DNA of 64,000 nucleotides from Azoarcus sp. (GTDB lineage Bacteria; Pseudomonadota; Gammaproteobacteria; Burkholderiales; Rhodocyclaceae): contig JAUVVG010000004.1 in assembly GCA_030604735.1 (NCBI GenBank), positions 82,059-146,058 of the forward strand, in the 5' to 3' direction. Below the pieces are notes generated by a model that was not told the origin of the DNA, did no database searches, and saw only the letters and a program-made list of their open reading frames with translations. The position numbers and the translations under genes are program-made. This document shows, piece by piece, positions 1 through 8,861 of the stretch (position 1 is its first letter; every line of letters begins with the position of its first letter).

Positions 1-243
1 TTCACCTACATCGTGACCACCTACAGCATGACTTATGTGCAGCGATCCTGGCGCTTCATGGAGGGCTCGGCCAATATCGGCGGCATGCCCGGGTTATACA
101 TCCTCAAGTCCTTCCTGCTGGTGTTCACCGCATTGGTGGCGCTGCAGGGCCTGGCGATGCTGATCCGCTCGGTGCTGATTCTCGCCAATCGCGAGGATTT
201 GGTGCCGGCCGATTACCGCTACCAATACAACGACAAGGAGTGA
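1..243 (+). CDS. dctQ: TRAP transporter small membrane subunit DctQ (C-terminal part, truncated by window edge)
   Basis: The frame is open from the first base and ends in TGA at 241-243, so only the last 80 residues are present and the start lies outside the window. The visible part has the hydrophobic helix 'LKSFLLVFTALVALQGLAML' typical of the end of TRAP DctQ subunits, followed by a short charged tail. DctQ pairs with the large permease DctM in the inner membrane. The dctM gene starts 6 bases downstream, which identifies this fragment mainly by context. Family assignment is good; the full length is unknown. Confidence 0.8.
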   Translation, partial: FTYIVTTYSMTYVQRSWRFMEGSANIGGMPGLYILKSFLLVFTALVALQGLAMLIRSVLILANREDLVPADYRYQYNDKE

Positions 244-249
244 GCCGGG

Positions 250-1641
250 ATGGATCCTGTTCTGCTGGGTGAGATCCTCGCCGGCCTGATGTTCTTTGGT
301 GTGATCGGGATGCTGATGCTCGGCTTCCCGGTCGCGTTCACACTGGCCGGCACCTCGCTGTTGTTCGCCCTGGTCGGCTACCACCTCGATGTGTTCAACC
401 CCTCGAACTTCGGCGCGTTGGCTGGCCGCTATGTCGGCTACATGACCAACGAGGTGCTGGTCGCGGTGCCGCTGTTCATCTTCATGGGGGTGATGCTGGA
501 GCGCTCCAAGATCGCAGAGCAGTTGTTGATGACCATGGGCAAGTTGTTCGGCAACATGCGCGGCGGGCTCGGTTTCTCGGTCATCATCGTCGGGGCCTTG
601 CTGGCCGCATCCACCGGCGTGGTCGGGGCGACCGTGGTGACCATGGGCCTGATTTCGTTGCCGGCGATGATGCGCGCGGGTTACGACCCCAAACTCGCGA
701 CCGGCGTGATCTGCGCCTCTGGGACCTTGGGCCAGATCATCCCGCCTTCGACGGTGCTGATTTTCATGGGCGACATGCTGGGTGGGATCAATGCCCAGGT
801 GCAGATGGCGCAGGGCAACTTCGCGCCCACGCCGGTATCAGTGGGCGACCTTTTCGCCGGGGCCTTTCTGCCGGGGCTGCTGCTGGTCGTGCTCTACTTG
901 TTATGGGTCGCCTACAAGGCGATCTTCCATCCGGAATCCTGCCCGGCCACGCCTGTGCCCGAATCCGAAAGGCAAGGTCTGCTCAAGGAAGTATTCGTTG
1001 CGCTGGTGCCGCCGCTCGCCCTGATCGTCGCGGTGCTCGGCTCCATCCTCGGCGGCCTGGCCACGCCGACCGAAGCCGCTTCCGTGGGTGCGGTGGGCGC
1101 CGTCATTCTGGCGGCACTGCGCTGGCGGCTGAGCTTCACGGTGTTGCGCGAGGCGATGCTCCAGACCGCGACGATCACATCGATGATCTTCATCATCCTG
1201 TTCGGGGCCTCGGTATTCGCGCTGGTCTTCCGGCAACTGGGGGGCGACAACCTGGTGCACGAGTTCCTGAGCAGCATGCCGGGCGGGCCGATCGGTGCGA
1301 TGATCGTCGTGATGCTGATCATGTTCGTGCTCGGATTCATCCTCGACACCTTCGAGATCATCTTCATCGTGCTGCCGATCACGGCGCCAGTCCTGCTGCT
1401 GCTGGGTCTCGACCCGATCTGGGTCGGTGTGATGATCGGGGTGAACCTGCAGACCAGCTTCCTGACGCCACCGTTCGGTTTCTCGCTGTTCTACCTGAGG
1501 GGGGTCGCACCGAACAGTGTGTCCACGATGATGATCTACCGTGGTGCGGTCCCGTTCGTCGCATTGCAGATCGTCGCGATCGCGCTGCTGTTCATCTTCC
1601 CGGGAATCGTGACCTGGCTGCCGACCCTGCTGTATCGCTGA
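250..1641 (+). CDS. dctM: TRAP transporter large permease DctM
   Basis: A 463-residue, very hydrophobic protein with the repeated helical hairpins of the DctM/ion-transporter superfamily. It is the channel-forming subunit of a TRAP system, which uses the Na+ (or H+) gradient and a periplasmic binding protein to import organic acids. Conserved glycine/proline-rich segments such as 'GTLGQIIPPSTVLIFMGDML' and 'LTPPFGFSLFYLRGVAP' are visible. It follows dctQ by 6 bases (one operon). The likely binding protein is encoded convergently at 1832-2932 rather than in the same transcript, which is unusual. The substrate is probably a 2-oxoacid or other monocarboxylate, judged from the TakP-like binding protein. 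Confidence 0.93.
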   Translation: MDPVLLGEILAGLMFFGVIGMLMLGFPVAFTLAGTSLLFALVGYHLDVFNPSNFGALAGRYVGYMTNEVLVAVPLFIFMGVMLERSKIAEQLLMTMGKLFGNMRGGLGFSVIIVGALLAASTGVVGATVVTMGLISLPAMMRAGYDPKLATGVICASGTLGQIIPPSTVLIFMGDMLGGINAQVQMAQGNFAPTPVSVGDLFAGAFLPGLLLVVLYLLWVAYKAIFHPESCPATPVPESERQGLLKEVFVALVPPLALIVAVLGSILGGLATPTEAASVGAVGAVILAALRWRLSFTVLREAMLQTATITSMIFIILFGASVFALVFRQLGGDNLVHEFLSSMPGGPIGAMIVVMLIMFVLGFILDTFEIIFIVLPITAPVLLLLGLDPIWVGVMIGVNLQTSFLTPPFGFSLFYLRGVAPNSVSTMMIYRGAVPFVALQIVAIALLFIFPGIVTWLPTLLYR

Positions 1642-1760
1642 TGCGCTTGTCGGGGGCCAGGCCTGTGCTCCCTCGATCTCGTCCTGACGATTCACGGCAT
1701 GGGTTGTATCCCTGGCTGTTGGATGTGCCAGCGCCCGCTTCGATGAGAGTGCAGCGACAA

Positions 1761-1790
1761 AAAAAACCGGAGCGAAAGCTCCGGTTTTTT
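1761..1790. terminator. Bidirectional rho-independent terminator between dctM and the TRAP binding-protein gene
   Basis: A 13-bp perfect stem (1761-1773 with 1778-1790) around a GAAA loop, A-rich on one side and T-rich on the other, so it can end transcription from both directions. A second perfect 9-bp stem (1797-1805 with 1810-1818, loop TGTC) lies between it and the minus-strand stop at 1832. Confidence 0.9.
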
Positions 1791-1831
1791 GTCTCCAAGC
1801 CAGCCTGTCGGCTGGCTTCTTGTCGCGGAAA

Positions 1832-2932
1832 TCAGTCGAGCTTGAAGTACTTCTGGCGCGCTTCCAGGAAGCCGAGGTCGGTCCCTTCGGTTCGGTTGCG
1901 CAATGTCTTCAGGGCTTCGACGAAGCTTTCGGCGGTCTTCTTGGTCAGTGCGTCGCCGCCCTGGCGAATTTCTGCAAGGACTTCCATCGCGCCTTTCGCG
2001 CCAGCTTCGAGAATGCTCTCGGGGAAGTGCGAGTGCGCGATCACGCCGTGGTTGTTGATCAGCGTGGCGAGCGCACGCGGGTCGTTGGCGTAGAAGTCGG
2101 AGGCGACCTGGTCGTACTCCGCCTGGCAGACATCGCGGACGATGGCCTGAATGTTGGCCGGCAAGGCCTGGAACTTGGCCTTGTCGACCACCAGTTCGGT
2201 GGCCAGCCCGGGTTCGACGAAGCTCGAAGTGTAGTAATGCTTGAGTACCTGATGGAAACCCAGTGCGAGGTCGTTGTAGGGACCGACGAACTCGGCGGCA
2301 TCCAGGGCACCGGATTGCAGCGCTTGGAAGATTTCGCCGGCAGCGAGGTTGGTGACCGAGGCGCCCATTTTGCCCCAGACCTGACCGCCGAGGCCGGGGG
2401 TGCGGAAGCGCAGACCCTGGATGTCTTCGACGCCCTTGAGTTCGTTCTGGAACCAGCCGCCGGTCTGGGTGCCGGTGTCGCCCGACAGGAAGCCCTGCAG
2501 GCCGAACTGGTCGTAGATCTCGTCCCAGACTTCCTGGCCGCCCATGAAGCGGACCCAGGCGGCCAGCTCGCGGCTGGTCATACCGAAGGGCACGCCGGTG
2601 AAGAAGGACAGGCCGACGCTCTTGTTCTGCCAGTAGTAGGCCGCGCCGTGGCTCATCTCGGCGCTGCCGTCGATGACCGCGTCGAGCGATTGGAGGGCCG
2701 GGACCATTTCACCGGCCGAAAAAACCTGCACGGTGAGCTCGCCGCCGGTTGCAGCGGTGATCCGGTCTGCCAGCCGTTGTGCGCCGACACCCAGGCCGGG
2801 GAAGTTCTTCGGCCAGGTGGTGACCATGCGCCAGGTGGTGCGTCGCTGTGCGATCGCCGGTGCGGCGACGGTCGCGGCGGCGGCACCGGCGCCTGCCAGT
2901 CCTGCCTTCTTGATGAAAGCTCTACGATCCAT
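1832..2932 (-). CDS. TRAP transporter periplasmic binding protein, TakP-like, Tat-exported
   Basis: A 366-residue DctP-family solute-binding protein. The N-terminus has the twin-arginine motif R3-R4-A-F-I-K-K followed by an Ala-rich hydrophobic stretch and a likely cleavage site A28|Q29, so export through Tat is expected. The motifs 'TWRMVTTWPKNFPG', 'VQVFSAGEMVPALQ' and 'DAAEFVGPYNDLALGFHQVL' resemble TakP, the 2-oxoacid (pyruvate-type) binding protein; the Arg of 'GLRFRTPG' and the Glu of 'DAAEFVGP' match positions that I recall as ligand/Na+ contacts in TakP. The gene converges on dctQM with a bidirectional terminator between them, so it is transcribed separately. Substrate is inferred only. 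Confidence 0.9.
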   Translation of the reverse strand: MDRRAFIKKAGLAGAGAAAATVAAPAIAQRRTTWRMVTTWPKNFPGLGVGAQRLADRITAATGGELTVQVFSAGEMVPALQSLDAVIDGSAEMSHGAAYYWQNKSVGLSFFTGVPFGMTSRELAAWVRFMGGQEVWDEIYDQFGLQGFLSGDTGTQTGGWFQNELKGVEDIQGLRFRTPGLGGQVWGKMGASVTNLAAGEIFQALQSGALDAAEFVGPYNDLALGFHQVLKHYYTSSFVEPGLATELVVDKAKFQALPANIQAIVRDVCQAEYDQVASDFYANDPRALATLINNHGVIAHSHFPESILEAGAKGAMEVLAEIRQGGDALTKKTAESFVEALKTLRNRTEGTDLGFLEARQKYFKLD

Positions 2933-3222
2933 TCCTTGGGTCTCCTTCGAGTGTGTGCCGAGATAGCACGAAAATTATAGGGGCCGGGGCGAAGCCGGAA
3001 AGCTTGGAAAACCCTTATGTCAGTATTCGGTGATGGGTGCGTTCGAGTTTTGTGTGACATTGGTCACGCAAGCTCATGGTCACGCAGTTTCACTGGCGGC
3101 GTCCGCTTGTACAGGACGCCGCCGCCTGCGAGCCGCTCGTTGGCGGAGGATGGCTGAGTGATCCCATGCGCCGAGTGTTGCGCGCCCGGCCGTCGGGTGG
3201 CCGTCGCGATTCTGATAGCCGC

Positions 3223-4563
3223 TCAGCTTCCGGCCACGGTCATGCGTTCGATCAGGATCGAGCCGCAATGCTTCGCGCCACGGGGCAGGGCATCGTTGCC
3301 GATGGCGACGATCTGACGGAACATCTCTCGCAGATTGCCGGCGATGGTGATCTCCTCGACCGGAAACTGGATACGGCCGTTCTCGACCCAGAAACCAGCC
3401 GCGCCGCGCGAGTAGTCGCCAGTGACGTAGTTGACCCCGTGGCCGAGCAGCTCGGTGACCAGAAGGCCTCGATCCATGGTCCGGATCAGCCCCTCGAGGT
3501 CTAGTTCGCCCGGCTTGACGATCAGGTTGTGCGAGCCGCCGGCGTTGCCGGTGGTCTGCATCCCGAGCTTGCGTGCCGAATAGCTGGACAGGAAATACCC
3601 GTTGAGCACGCCGTCCAAGACGACGTCACGCGGGTGGGTGGCGACGCCTTCGCTGTCGAACGGGCTGGAGCCGAAGGCCTTGGGCTCGTGCGGCCGCTCG
3701 AGGATGGTGACCAGCGGCGAGAAGACCGGCTGCCCGAGGCTGTCGAGCAGGAAGGAGGACTTGCGATAGAGCGCGCCGCCGCTGACCGCATGGACGAAGT
3801 TGCCGATCAGGCTGACCGCGAGCGGGGCTTCGAACAGCACCGGGACCTCGCAGGTGTCGATCTGGCGCGCACCGAGTCGGGCGAGCGCACGCTCACCAGC
3901 AAGCCGTCCAATGGCTTCGGCGGTGATCAGGTCGCCGGCGTCGCGGCGCGAATCGTACCAGTATTCCCGCTGCATTTCGTCGCCCTCGCCGGCGATGACC
4001 GAGCAGGACAGGCCGTGCCGGGAGCTTGCATAACCGCCGATGAAACCGGCGCTGTTGGCCGAGATGAAATGGGACTGCTGGGTCGATACACTGGCGCCTT
4101 CCGAATTGCTGATCCTGGGGCTGACCGAGTAAGCAGCCTGTTCACACTGACGCGCCATCGTGATGGCTTCCTCGACACTCAGAGACCAGGGGTGATGGAG
4201 GTCGAGGTCCGGGAACGTTCTGGCGAGCAAGGCTTCGTCGGGCAGGCCGGCGCAGGGATCGGATGCGGTGAAGCGGGCGATCGACAGGGCCGCCGCGACC
4301 GTGCTGCGCAGCGCGGCCGGGGAAAAGTCCGAGGTGCTGGCGTGGCCGCGCTGCTGGCCGAGGTAAATGGTGACGCCGACACCCTTGTCGCGGTTGTACT
4401 CGATCGTATCGACTTCGCCCTTGCGCACCGATGCGGTCTGCCCGAATCCCTCGGAAACATCGGTTTCACAGGCTGTGGCGCCAAGATCACGGGCGTGACG
4501 CAAGACGTCGTTGGCAATTTCGCGAAGCTGATCGGACGAGAATGAGAAGCCTGGATCGGACAT
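3223..4563 (-). CDS. pmbA: Metalloprotease subunit PmbA/TldE
   Basis: A 446-residue PmbA (TldE) protein, the non-zinc partner of TldD; the TldD/TldE heterodimer trims unfolded or modified peptides (microcin maturation, CcdA degradation in E. coli). N-terminal features such as 'ATACETDVSEGFGQTASVRKGEVDTIEYNRDKG' split over the first 70 residues and the C-terminal 'NYVTGDYSRGAAGFWVENG' block are characteristic. As expected for TldE it lacks the HExxH zinc motif. Its partner tldD is in the same window at 44061-45512, far away, as in many genomes. It is divergent from yjgA, the same arrangement as in E. coli. Confidence 0.95.
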   Translation of the reverse strand: MSDPGFSFSSDQLREIANDVLRHARDLGATACETDVSEGFGQTASVRKGEVDTIEYNRDKGVGVTIYLGQQRGHASTSDFSPAALRSTVAAALSIARFTASDPCAGLPDEALLARTFPDLDLHHPWSLSVEEAITMARQCEQAAYSVSPRISNSEGASVSTQQSHFISANSAGFIGGYASSRHGLSCSVIAGEGDEMQREYWYDSRRDAGDLITAEAIGRLAGERALARLGARQIDTCEVPVLFEAPLAVSLIGNFVHAVSGGALYRKSSFLLDSLGQPVFSPLVTILERPHEPKAFGSSPFDSEGVATHPRDVVLDGVLNGYFLSSYSARKLGMQTTGNAGGSHNLIVKPGELDLEGLIRTMDRGLLVTELLGHGVNYVTGDYSRGAAGFWVENGRIQFPVEEITIAGNLREMFRQIVAIGNDALPRGAKHCGSILIERMTVAGS

Positions 4564-4588
4564 GGACGAGTGGGTCTGGACGAAAGGC

Positions 4589-4594
4589 TATAAT
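4589..4594 (+). promoter_or_regulatory. Candidate sigma-70 -10 box upstream of yjgA
   Basis: A perfect TATAAT lies 30 bases before the yjgA start codon, in the short divergent gap between pmbA and yjgA. No good -35 hexamer sits at 16-18 bp spacing, so this call rests on the -10 element and position alone. Confidence 0.4.
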
Positions 4595-4623
4595 CTTAAC
4601 CCGAACCTTGGACACCCATCCCG

Positions 4624-5211
4624 ATGATCGAACATCCAGACGAATCCGGTCACGATACAGACCAGGACGACGACCAGGCTTGGCGTGGTCCCAGCAAGAG
4701 CAGCAAGAAGCGCGAGATGCACCAGTTGCAGGACCTCGGGGCGGCCCTGGTCGAGTTGTCCAGCGATCAGCTCGCCAAGGTGCCGATCCCCGACGATCTG
4801 CTCGTGGCGATCAAGGACGCCAAGCGTTTCACCAAGCACGAGGCGCGCCGTCGCCAGATGCAGTATATCGGGCGGCTGATGCGCCATATCGACCCGGCCC
4901 CGATCCAGGCCCAGCTCGATGTCTTCAAGGGCTTGTCGCGTGCCGAGATCGCCCGTCAGCACCGGCTCGAAAAACTGCGAACGGATTTTCTCGAGGACGA
5001 AAAGCTGATTGGCCGCATCGTCGAGACCTGGCCGGATGCCGATGTGCAGCATCTGCGTGCCCTGCGTCGCAATGCGCTCAAGGAGCGCGAGTTGAGCAAA
5101 CCGCCGCGCGCGTTCAGGGAATTGTTCAAGGTTCTGCGTGATCTCGATCGGGCAGCGCATGACAGCGAGGCGGAGGCGTCCGCCATCATCGACCAAGAGG
5201 AAAATGAATGA
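4624..5211 (+). CDS. yjgA: Ribosome-associated protein YjgA/DarP (DUF615)
   Basis: A 195-residue, highly charged helical protein of the DUF615 family; the E. coli member (YjgA/DarP) associates with late 50S assembly intermediates and helps 23S maturation. The signature segments 'ALVELSSDQLAKVPIPDDLL' and 'RFTKHEARRRQMQYIGRLMR' are clear. Start is ATG with little Shine-Dalgarno signal upstream. The stop overlaps the mogA start by 4 bases (ATGA), so the two are translationally coupled. pmbA lies divergently upstream. Confidence 0.93.
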   Translation: MIEHPDESGHDTDQDDDQAWRGPSKSSKKREMHQLQDLGAALVELSSDQLAKVPIPDDLLVAIKDAKRFTKHEARRRQMQYIGRLMRHIDPAPIQAQLDVFKGLSRAEIARQHRLEKLRTDFLEDEKLIGRIVETWPDADVQHLRALRRNALKERELSKPPRAFRELFKVLRDLDRAAHDSEAEASAIIDQEENE

Positions 5212-5798
5212 CTGAAATGATCACGATCGGCCTGGTGTCCATTAGCGACCGCGCGTCGGACGGCACATACGAGGATCAGGGCATCCCGGCCTTGCGCGAC
5301 TGGCTGGGCAAGGCGCTGACCTCCCCCTGGCAGGCCGAGACCCGTCTGATTCCGGACGACAGACCGACGATCGAGCAAACCCTGTCAGAACTCGCCGACC
5401 GGACCGGATGCTCGCTGATTCTGACCACGGGCGGCACCGGCCCTGCGCCACGGGACGTGACCCCGGAAGCCACGCTCGCGATCGGAGAGAAAGAAATGCC
5501 CGGTTTCGGCGAGGAGATGCGCCGGATCAGCCTCAATTTCGTGCCGACCGCGATCCTGTCGCGCCAGGTCGCAGTCGTCAGGGGGCAGTGCCTGATCGTC
5601 AATCTGCCGGGTCAGCCGAAATCGATACGGGAAACGCTGGAAGGCGTCAGGGATGCCGCCGGTGAAGTGCGCCATGTCGGCATTTTCGCGGCGATTCCTT
5701 ACTGCATCGACTTGATCGGTGGCCCCTATGTCGAGACCGACGAGTCGGTGATCAAGGTCTTCCGGCCCAAGCATGCGCTCAGGCCCCGGCAGGGCTGA
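5208..5798 (+). CDS. mogA: Molybdopterin adenylyltransferase MogA
   Basis: A 196-residue MogA/MoaB-type protein that adenylylates molybdopterin before molybdate insertion in molybdenum-cofactor synthesis. The substrate-binding 'TTGGTGPAPRDVTPEATLA' motif and the N-terminal 'IGLVSISDRASDGTYEDQG' are clear. It overlaps yjgA by 4 bases. The convergent neighbour msrPQ encodes a molybdoenzyme, so this is a small functional neighbourhood of cofactor and client. Confidence 0.94.
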   Translation: MTEMITIGLVSISDRASDGTYEDQGIPALRDWLGKALTSPWQAETRLIPDDRPTIEQTLSELADRTGCSLILTTGGTGPAPRDVTPEATLAIGEKEMPGFGEEMRRISLNFVPTAILSRQVAVVRGQCLIVNLPGQPKSIRETLEGVRDAAGEVRHVGIFAAIPYCIDLIGGPYVETDESVIKVFRPKHALRPRQG

Positions 5799-5898
5799 TG
5801 CCTGGAACCGACTGTCCGGCGCTCGGACTCGCGTCCGGCGGGCGGTCTTGCCGGATCAGGTCGCGGTGCCACTCCTCGCAGCCCGGCTTGGTGCCGGT

Positions 5899-6573
5899 TC
5901 ATTTCGGGACGATGCGGATGACCTTGCCCTTGAAGCCGGGTGAGGCGGGCGGGGTGGCGAGCTGTCGCCGTCTTTCCAGTTCTCGCCACCAGGCGCGCGC
6001 GGCGAGGAGGGCGGCGAGAATGGAGGCGTAGATGATCGGTTTCAGCAGATCGGCCTTGACCAGCCACCAGTAGTGCACGATGGCGAGAATCGCGATGCCA
6101 TAGACCGAACGGTGCAGCGCCTGCCATTGCCGACCGCCCATGCGGCGGATCGCATATCCGTTCGAAGTCGCCGCCAACGGGATCAGCAGCACGAAAGCGG
6201 CGAAGCCGACCGTGATGAAGGGGCGCTCTAGAATGTCGAGCGCGATCGCGTTCCAGTCGAAATAGAGGTCGAGCCAGACGTAGGTGCTGAAATGAAGGCT
6301 GGCGTAGGCGAACGCGAACAGCCCGAGCATGCGGCGCAGGCGCAGCAACCAGTGAAGGCCGGTCATCCGGCGTAGTGGTGTCACGGCGAGCGTGATCAAC
6401 AGCATACGCAGGGTCCATTCGCCGGTGCTGTGCGTGATCGCCTCGATCGGATTTGCACCCAGCGTGCCATCGAACCAGCCAAAGGCGAGCCGTGCCGCGG
6501 GAAGGCAGCACAGCAGGAAGACCGCGGCCTTGATCGCCTGGATCTGGCTGGCGGACGGATTTCTGAATGGCAT
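5899..6573 (-). CDS. msrQ: MsrQ, haem-binding membrane partner of MsrP
   Basis: A 224-residue integral membrane protein of the YedZ/MsrQ ferric-reductase-like family with about six helices. MsrQ carries b-type haem and passes electrons from the respiratory chain to the periplasmic methionine sulfoxide reductase MsrP. Histidines in membrane segments ('TGLHWLL', 'YASLHFSTYVW', 'QALHRSVYG', 'AIVHYWWLV') are the likely haem ligands. The gene starts 12 bases after msrP ends, in the same operon. Confidence 0.93.
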   Translation of the reverse strand: MPFRNPSASQIQAIKAAVFLLCCLPAARLAFGWFDGTLGANPIEAITHSTGEWTLRMLLITLAVTPLRRMTGLHWLLRLRRMLGLFAFAYASLHFSTYVWLDLYFDWNAIALDILERPFITVGFAAFVLLIPLAATSNGYAIRRMGGRQWQALHRSVYGIAILAIVHYWWLVKADLLKPIIYASILAALLAARAWWRELERRRQLATPPASPGFKGKVIRIVPK

Positions 6574-6585
6574 CGACTATCCGGA

Positions 6586-7536
6586 TCAGTAGTGTTTCTT
6601 GAGGTCCATGCCTTGGTAGAGGCTGGCGACCTGGTCCGCATAGCCGTTGAACATCAGGGTTGGACGACGACGCAACTCGCCGATGCGACGTTCGGTCGCC
6701 TGACTCCAGCGTGGGTGACTGACTTCCGGATTGACGTTAGAGTAGAAGCCGTACTCCTGAGGAGCGGCCTTGTTCCAGGCGGTTGCCGGCTCGTTCTCCA
6801 CCAGCCGGATCGTGACCAAGGACTTGATGCTCTTGAAGCCGTATTTCCACGGCACGACCAGACGGACCGGCGCGCCATTCTGGTTGGGCAGCACTTCGCC
6901 GTAGAGCCCGAACGACAGCAGGGTCAGCGGATGCATGGCCTCGTCCATGCGCAGGCCCTCGGTATAAGGCCAGTCGATGACTGGGCGACGCAGCATGATC
7001 TCGGGGTCGTAATGGGTCACGAACTCGACATACTTGGCGCTGCCTAGCGGGTCGACTTCCTTGAGCAGGGCGGCAAGCGGAAAACCGACCCAGGGCACGA
7101 CCATCGACCAGGCTTCGACACAGCGCAGCCGGTAGATGCGTTCTTCCAGCGGCGCGAGCTTGATCAGGTCGTCGATGTCGAAGGTGCGGGGTTTGCCGGC
7201 CAGCCCTTCGACCGACACCGTCCAGGGGCGTACCTGCATCTTGTGCGCGTTCGCGAGCGGATCGGTCTTGTCGGTGCCGAATTCGTAGAAATTGTTGTAG
7301 GAGGTGACCGACTTGAGGTCGGTCTGCTCCTCGTCGGTACTGAAAGGGCTGGCGAGGAGCGGACCGAGTGACTGTCCGGATGTCGCGGCGAATGCATTGG
7401 CGTTCAGCCCGCCCAGCCCGGTGAGGCCAGCGACCGTCAACAGGCCGGCGTCGCGGATGAAACGACGCCGATTGTCGAACAGCTCGCGCGGGGTGATTTC
7501 GGAGGGAGGGATGTCGCTCGGGCGCTTGATCAGCAT
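6586..7536 (-). CDS. msrP: Periplasmic methionine sulfoxide reductase catalytic subunit MsrP (Mo enzyme)
   Basis: A 316-residue YedY/MsrP protein. It repairs oxidised methionines in periplasmic proteins using a mononuclear molybdopterin cofactor. The Tat signal is visible (R23-R24-R25-F-I-R, hydrophobic stretch, cleavage about A50). Cys139 in '[15 protein letters not shown]' matches the cysteine that ligates Mo. The end 'GMDLKKHY' and the '[21 protein letters not shown]' block are typical. It is upstream of msrQ and divergent from aroG. Confidence 0.95.
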   Translation of the reverse strand: MLIKRPSDIPPSEITPRELFDNRRRFIRDAGLLTVAGLTGLGGLNANAFAATSGQSLGPLLASPFSTDEEQTDLKSVTSYNNFYEFGTDKTDPLANAHKMQVRPWTVSVEGLAGKPRTFDIDDLIKLAPLEERIYRLRCVEAWSMVVPWVGFPLAALLKEVDPLGSAKYVEFVTHYDPEIMLRRPVIDWPYTEGLRMDEAMHPLTLLSFGLYGEVLPNQNGAPVRLVVPWKYGFKSIKSLVTIRLVENEPATAWNKAAPQEYGFYSNVNPEVSHPRWSQATERRIGELRRRPTLMFNGYADQVASLYQGMDLKKHY

Positions 7537-7700
7537 GGTGGCTTCCTGTCGGGGTCGATAGGGGTTTATCGATACTTGTTTTTAAGTACTTTATACCGCT
7601 CTCCGACCGCTCGATACCGGCTTGGGTTCAGTGCCGACAGCGAAATGCGCGAATGCGCTAGAATCAAACGCTTACTTTCATGATTCAGCAGAGCTGTCCT

Positions 7701-8786
7701 ATGTCCGCATCGGTGAAGATCCACATTGACGACGTCCGCATCCAGGAGATCAAGGAGCTGATTCCCCCCGCCCATGTGCTCAGGGAGTTCCCGGCATCCC
7801 ATGCGGCAGCCGAGGTCGCGTTTCAGACCCGCCAGGCCATCCACCGCATCCTGTTCGGGGCGGATGATCGCCTGCTGGTCATCATTGGTCCTTGCTCTAT
7901 TCACGACACCGATGCCGCGATGGAATACGCGACCAAACTCAAGGCCGAGGCCGACCGCTTCAAGGATGACCTGCTGATCGTGATGCGGGTGTACTTCGAG
8001 AAGCCGCGCACCACGGTAGGCTGGAAGGGCTTGATCAACGATCCTTACCTGGACAACAGTTTCAAGATCAACGAAGGGGTGCGGCTGGCGCGCAAGCTGC
8101 TGTGGGAGATCAATGAACTCGGTCTGCCTGCAGGCACCGAGTTCCTCGACATGATCACCCCCCAGTACATCGCGGACCTGATCTCTTGGGGCGCGATCGG
8201 TGCGCGTACCACCGAGAGTCAGGTGCATCGCGAACTGGCTTCAGGGCTGTCCTGCCCGGTCGGTTTCAAGAACGGTACCGATGGCAATGTCAGGATCGCG
8301 GTCGATGCAATCAAGGCGGCGCAGTCGCCCCATCATTTCCTGTCGGTCACCAAGGCCGGGCATTCGGCGATCGTGTCGACCCGGGGCAACGAGGATTGCC
8401 ATGTGATCCTGCGCGGCGGCAAGACGACCAACTTCGACGCGGAAAGCGTGGATGTGGCCTGCCGCGAGCTGGCCGCTTCCGGCGTTCCGGCCAAGGTGAT
8501 GATCGACTGCTCGCATGCCAACAGCCGCAAGCAGCATCGCTTGCAGATCGAAGTGGCCGAGACGGTCGCTGCGCAACTCGCGGCCGGCGAGGAGCGGGTC
8601 ATTGGCGTGATGGTCGAATCCCATCTGAAGGAAGGCCGCCAGGACCTGGTGCCGGGCAAGGAGCTCGAATACGGCAAGAGCGTGACCGACGCCTGCATCG
8701 GCTGGGAAGACAGCCTCGCAGTGCTCGATACGCTGGCCGAAGGCGTTCGCAAGCGCCGCGTGGCGCGGGCATCCGAACTCGACTGA
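7701..8786 (+). CDS. aroG: 3-deoxy-7-phosphoheptulonate synthase (DAHP synthase, class I)
   Basis: A 361-residue class I DAHP synthase that condenses phosphoenolpyruvate and erythrose 4-phosphate in the first step of aromatic amino acid synthesis. Metal-binding residues are visible: Cys65 in 'IIGPCSIHD', His in 'DCSHANSRKQH', Glu in 'MVESHLKEGRQD' and Asp in 'SVTDACIGWEDS'. Start: ATG at 7701 aligns best with the family N-terminus; an in-frame ATG at 7680 would add seven residues and has no better ribosome binding site. A TAGAAT at 7659-7664 could be the -10 box, which would also favour 7701. Which aromatic amino acid inhibits it cannot be told with confidence. Confidence 0.96.
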   Translation: MSASVKIHIDDVRIQEIKELIPPAHVLREFPASHAAAEVAFQTRQAIHRILFGADDRLLVIIGPCSIHDTDAAMEYATKLKAEADRFKDDLLIVMRVYFEKPRTTVGWKGLINDPYLDNSFKINEGVRLARKLLWEINELGLPAGTEFLDMITPQYIADLISWGAIGARTTESQVHRELASGLSCPVGFKNGTDGNVRIAVDAIKAAQSPHHFLSVTKAGHSAIVSTRGNEDCHVILRGGKTTNFDAESVDVACRELAASGVPAKVMIDCSHANSRKQHRLQIEVAETVAAQLAAGEERVIGVMVESHLKEGRQDLVPGKELEYGKSVTDACIGWEDSLAVLDTLAEGVRKRRVARASELD

Positions 8787-8861
8787 AGGTCCTGCAACGG
8801 TCGCGCTGGAGCGCGTGACCGGCCCCCGTGTGCCGGAGCGTCGAGCCGCTTTTTAACCTGC

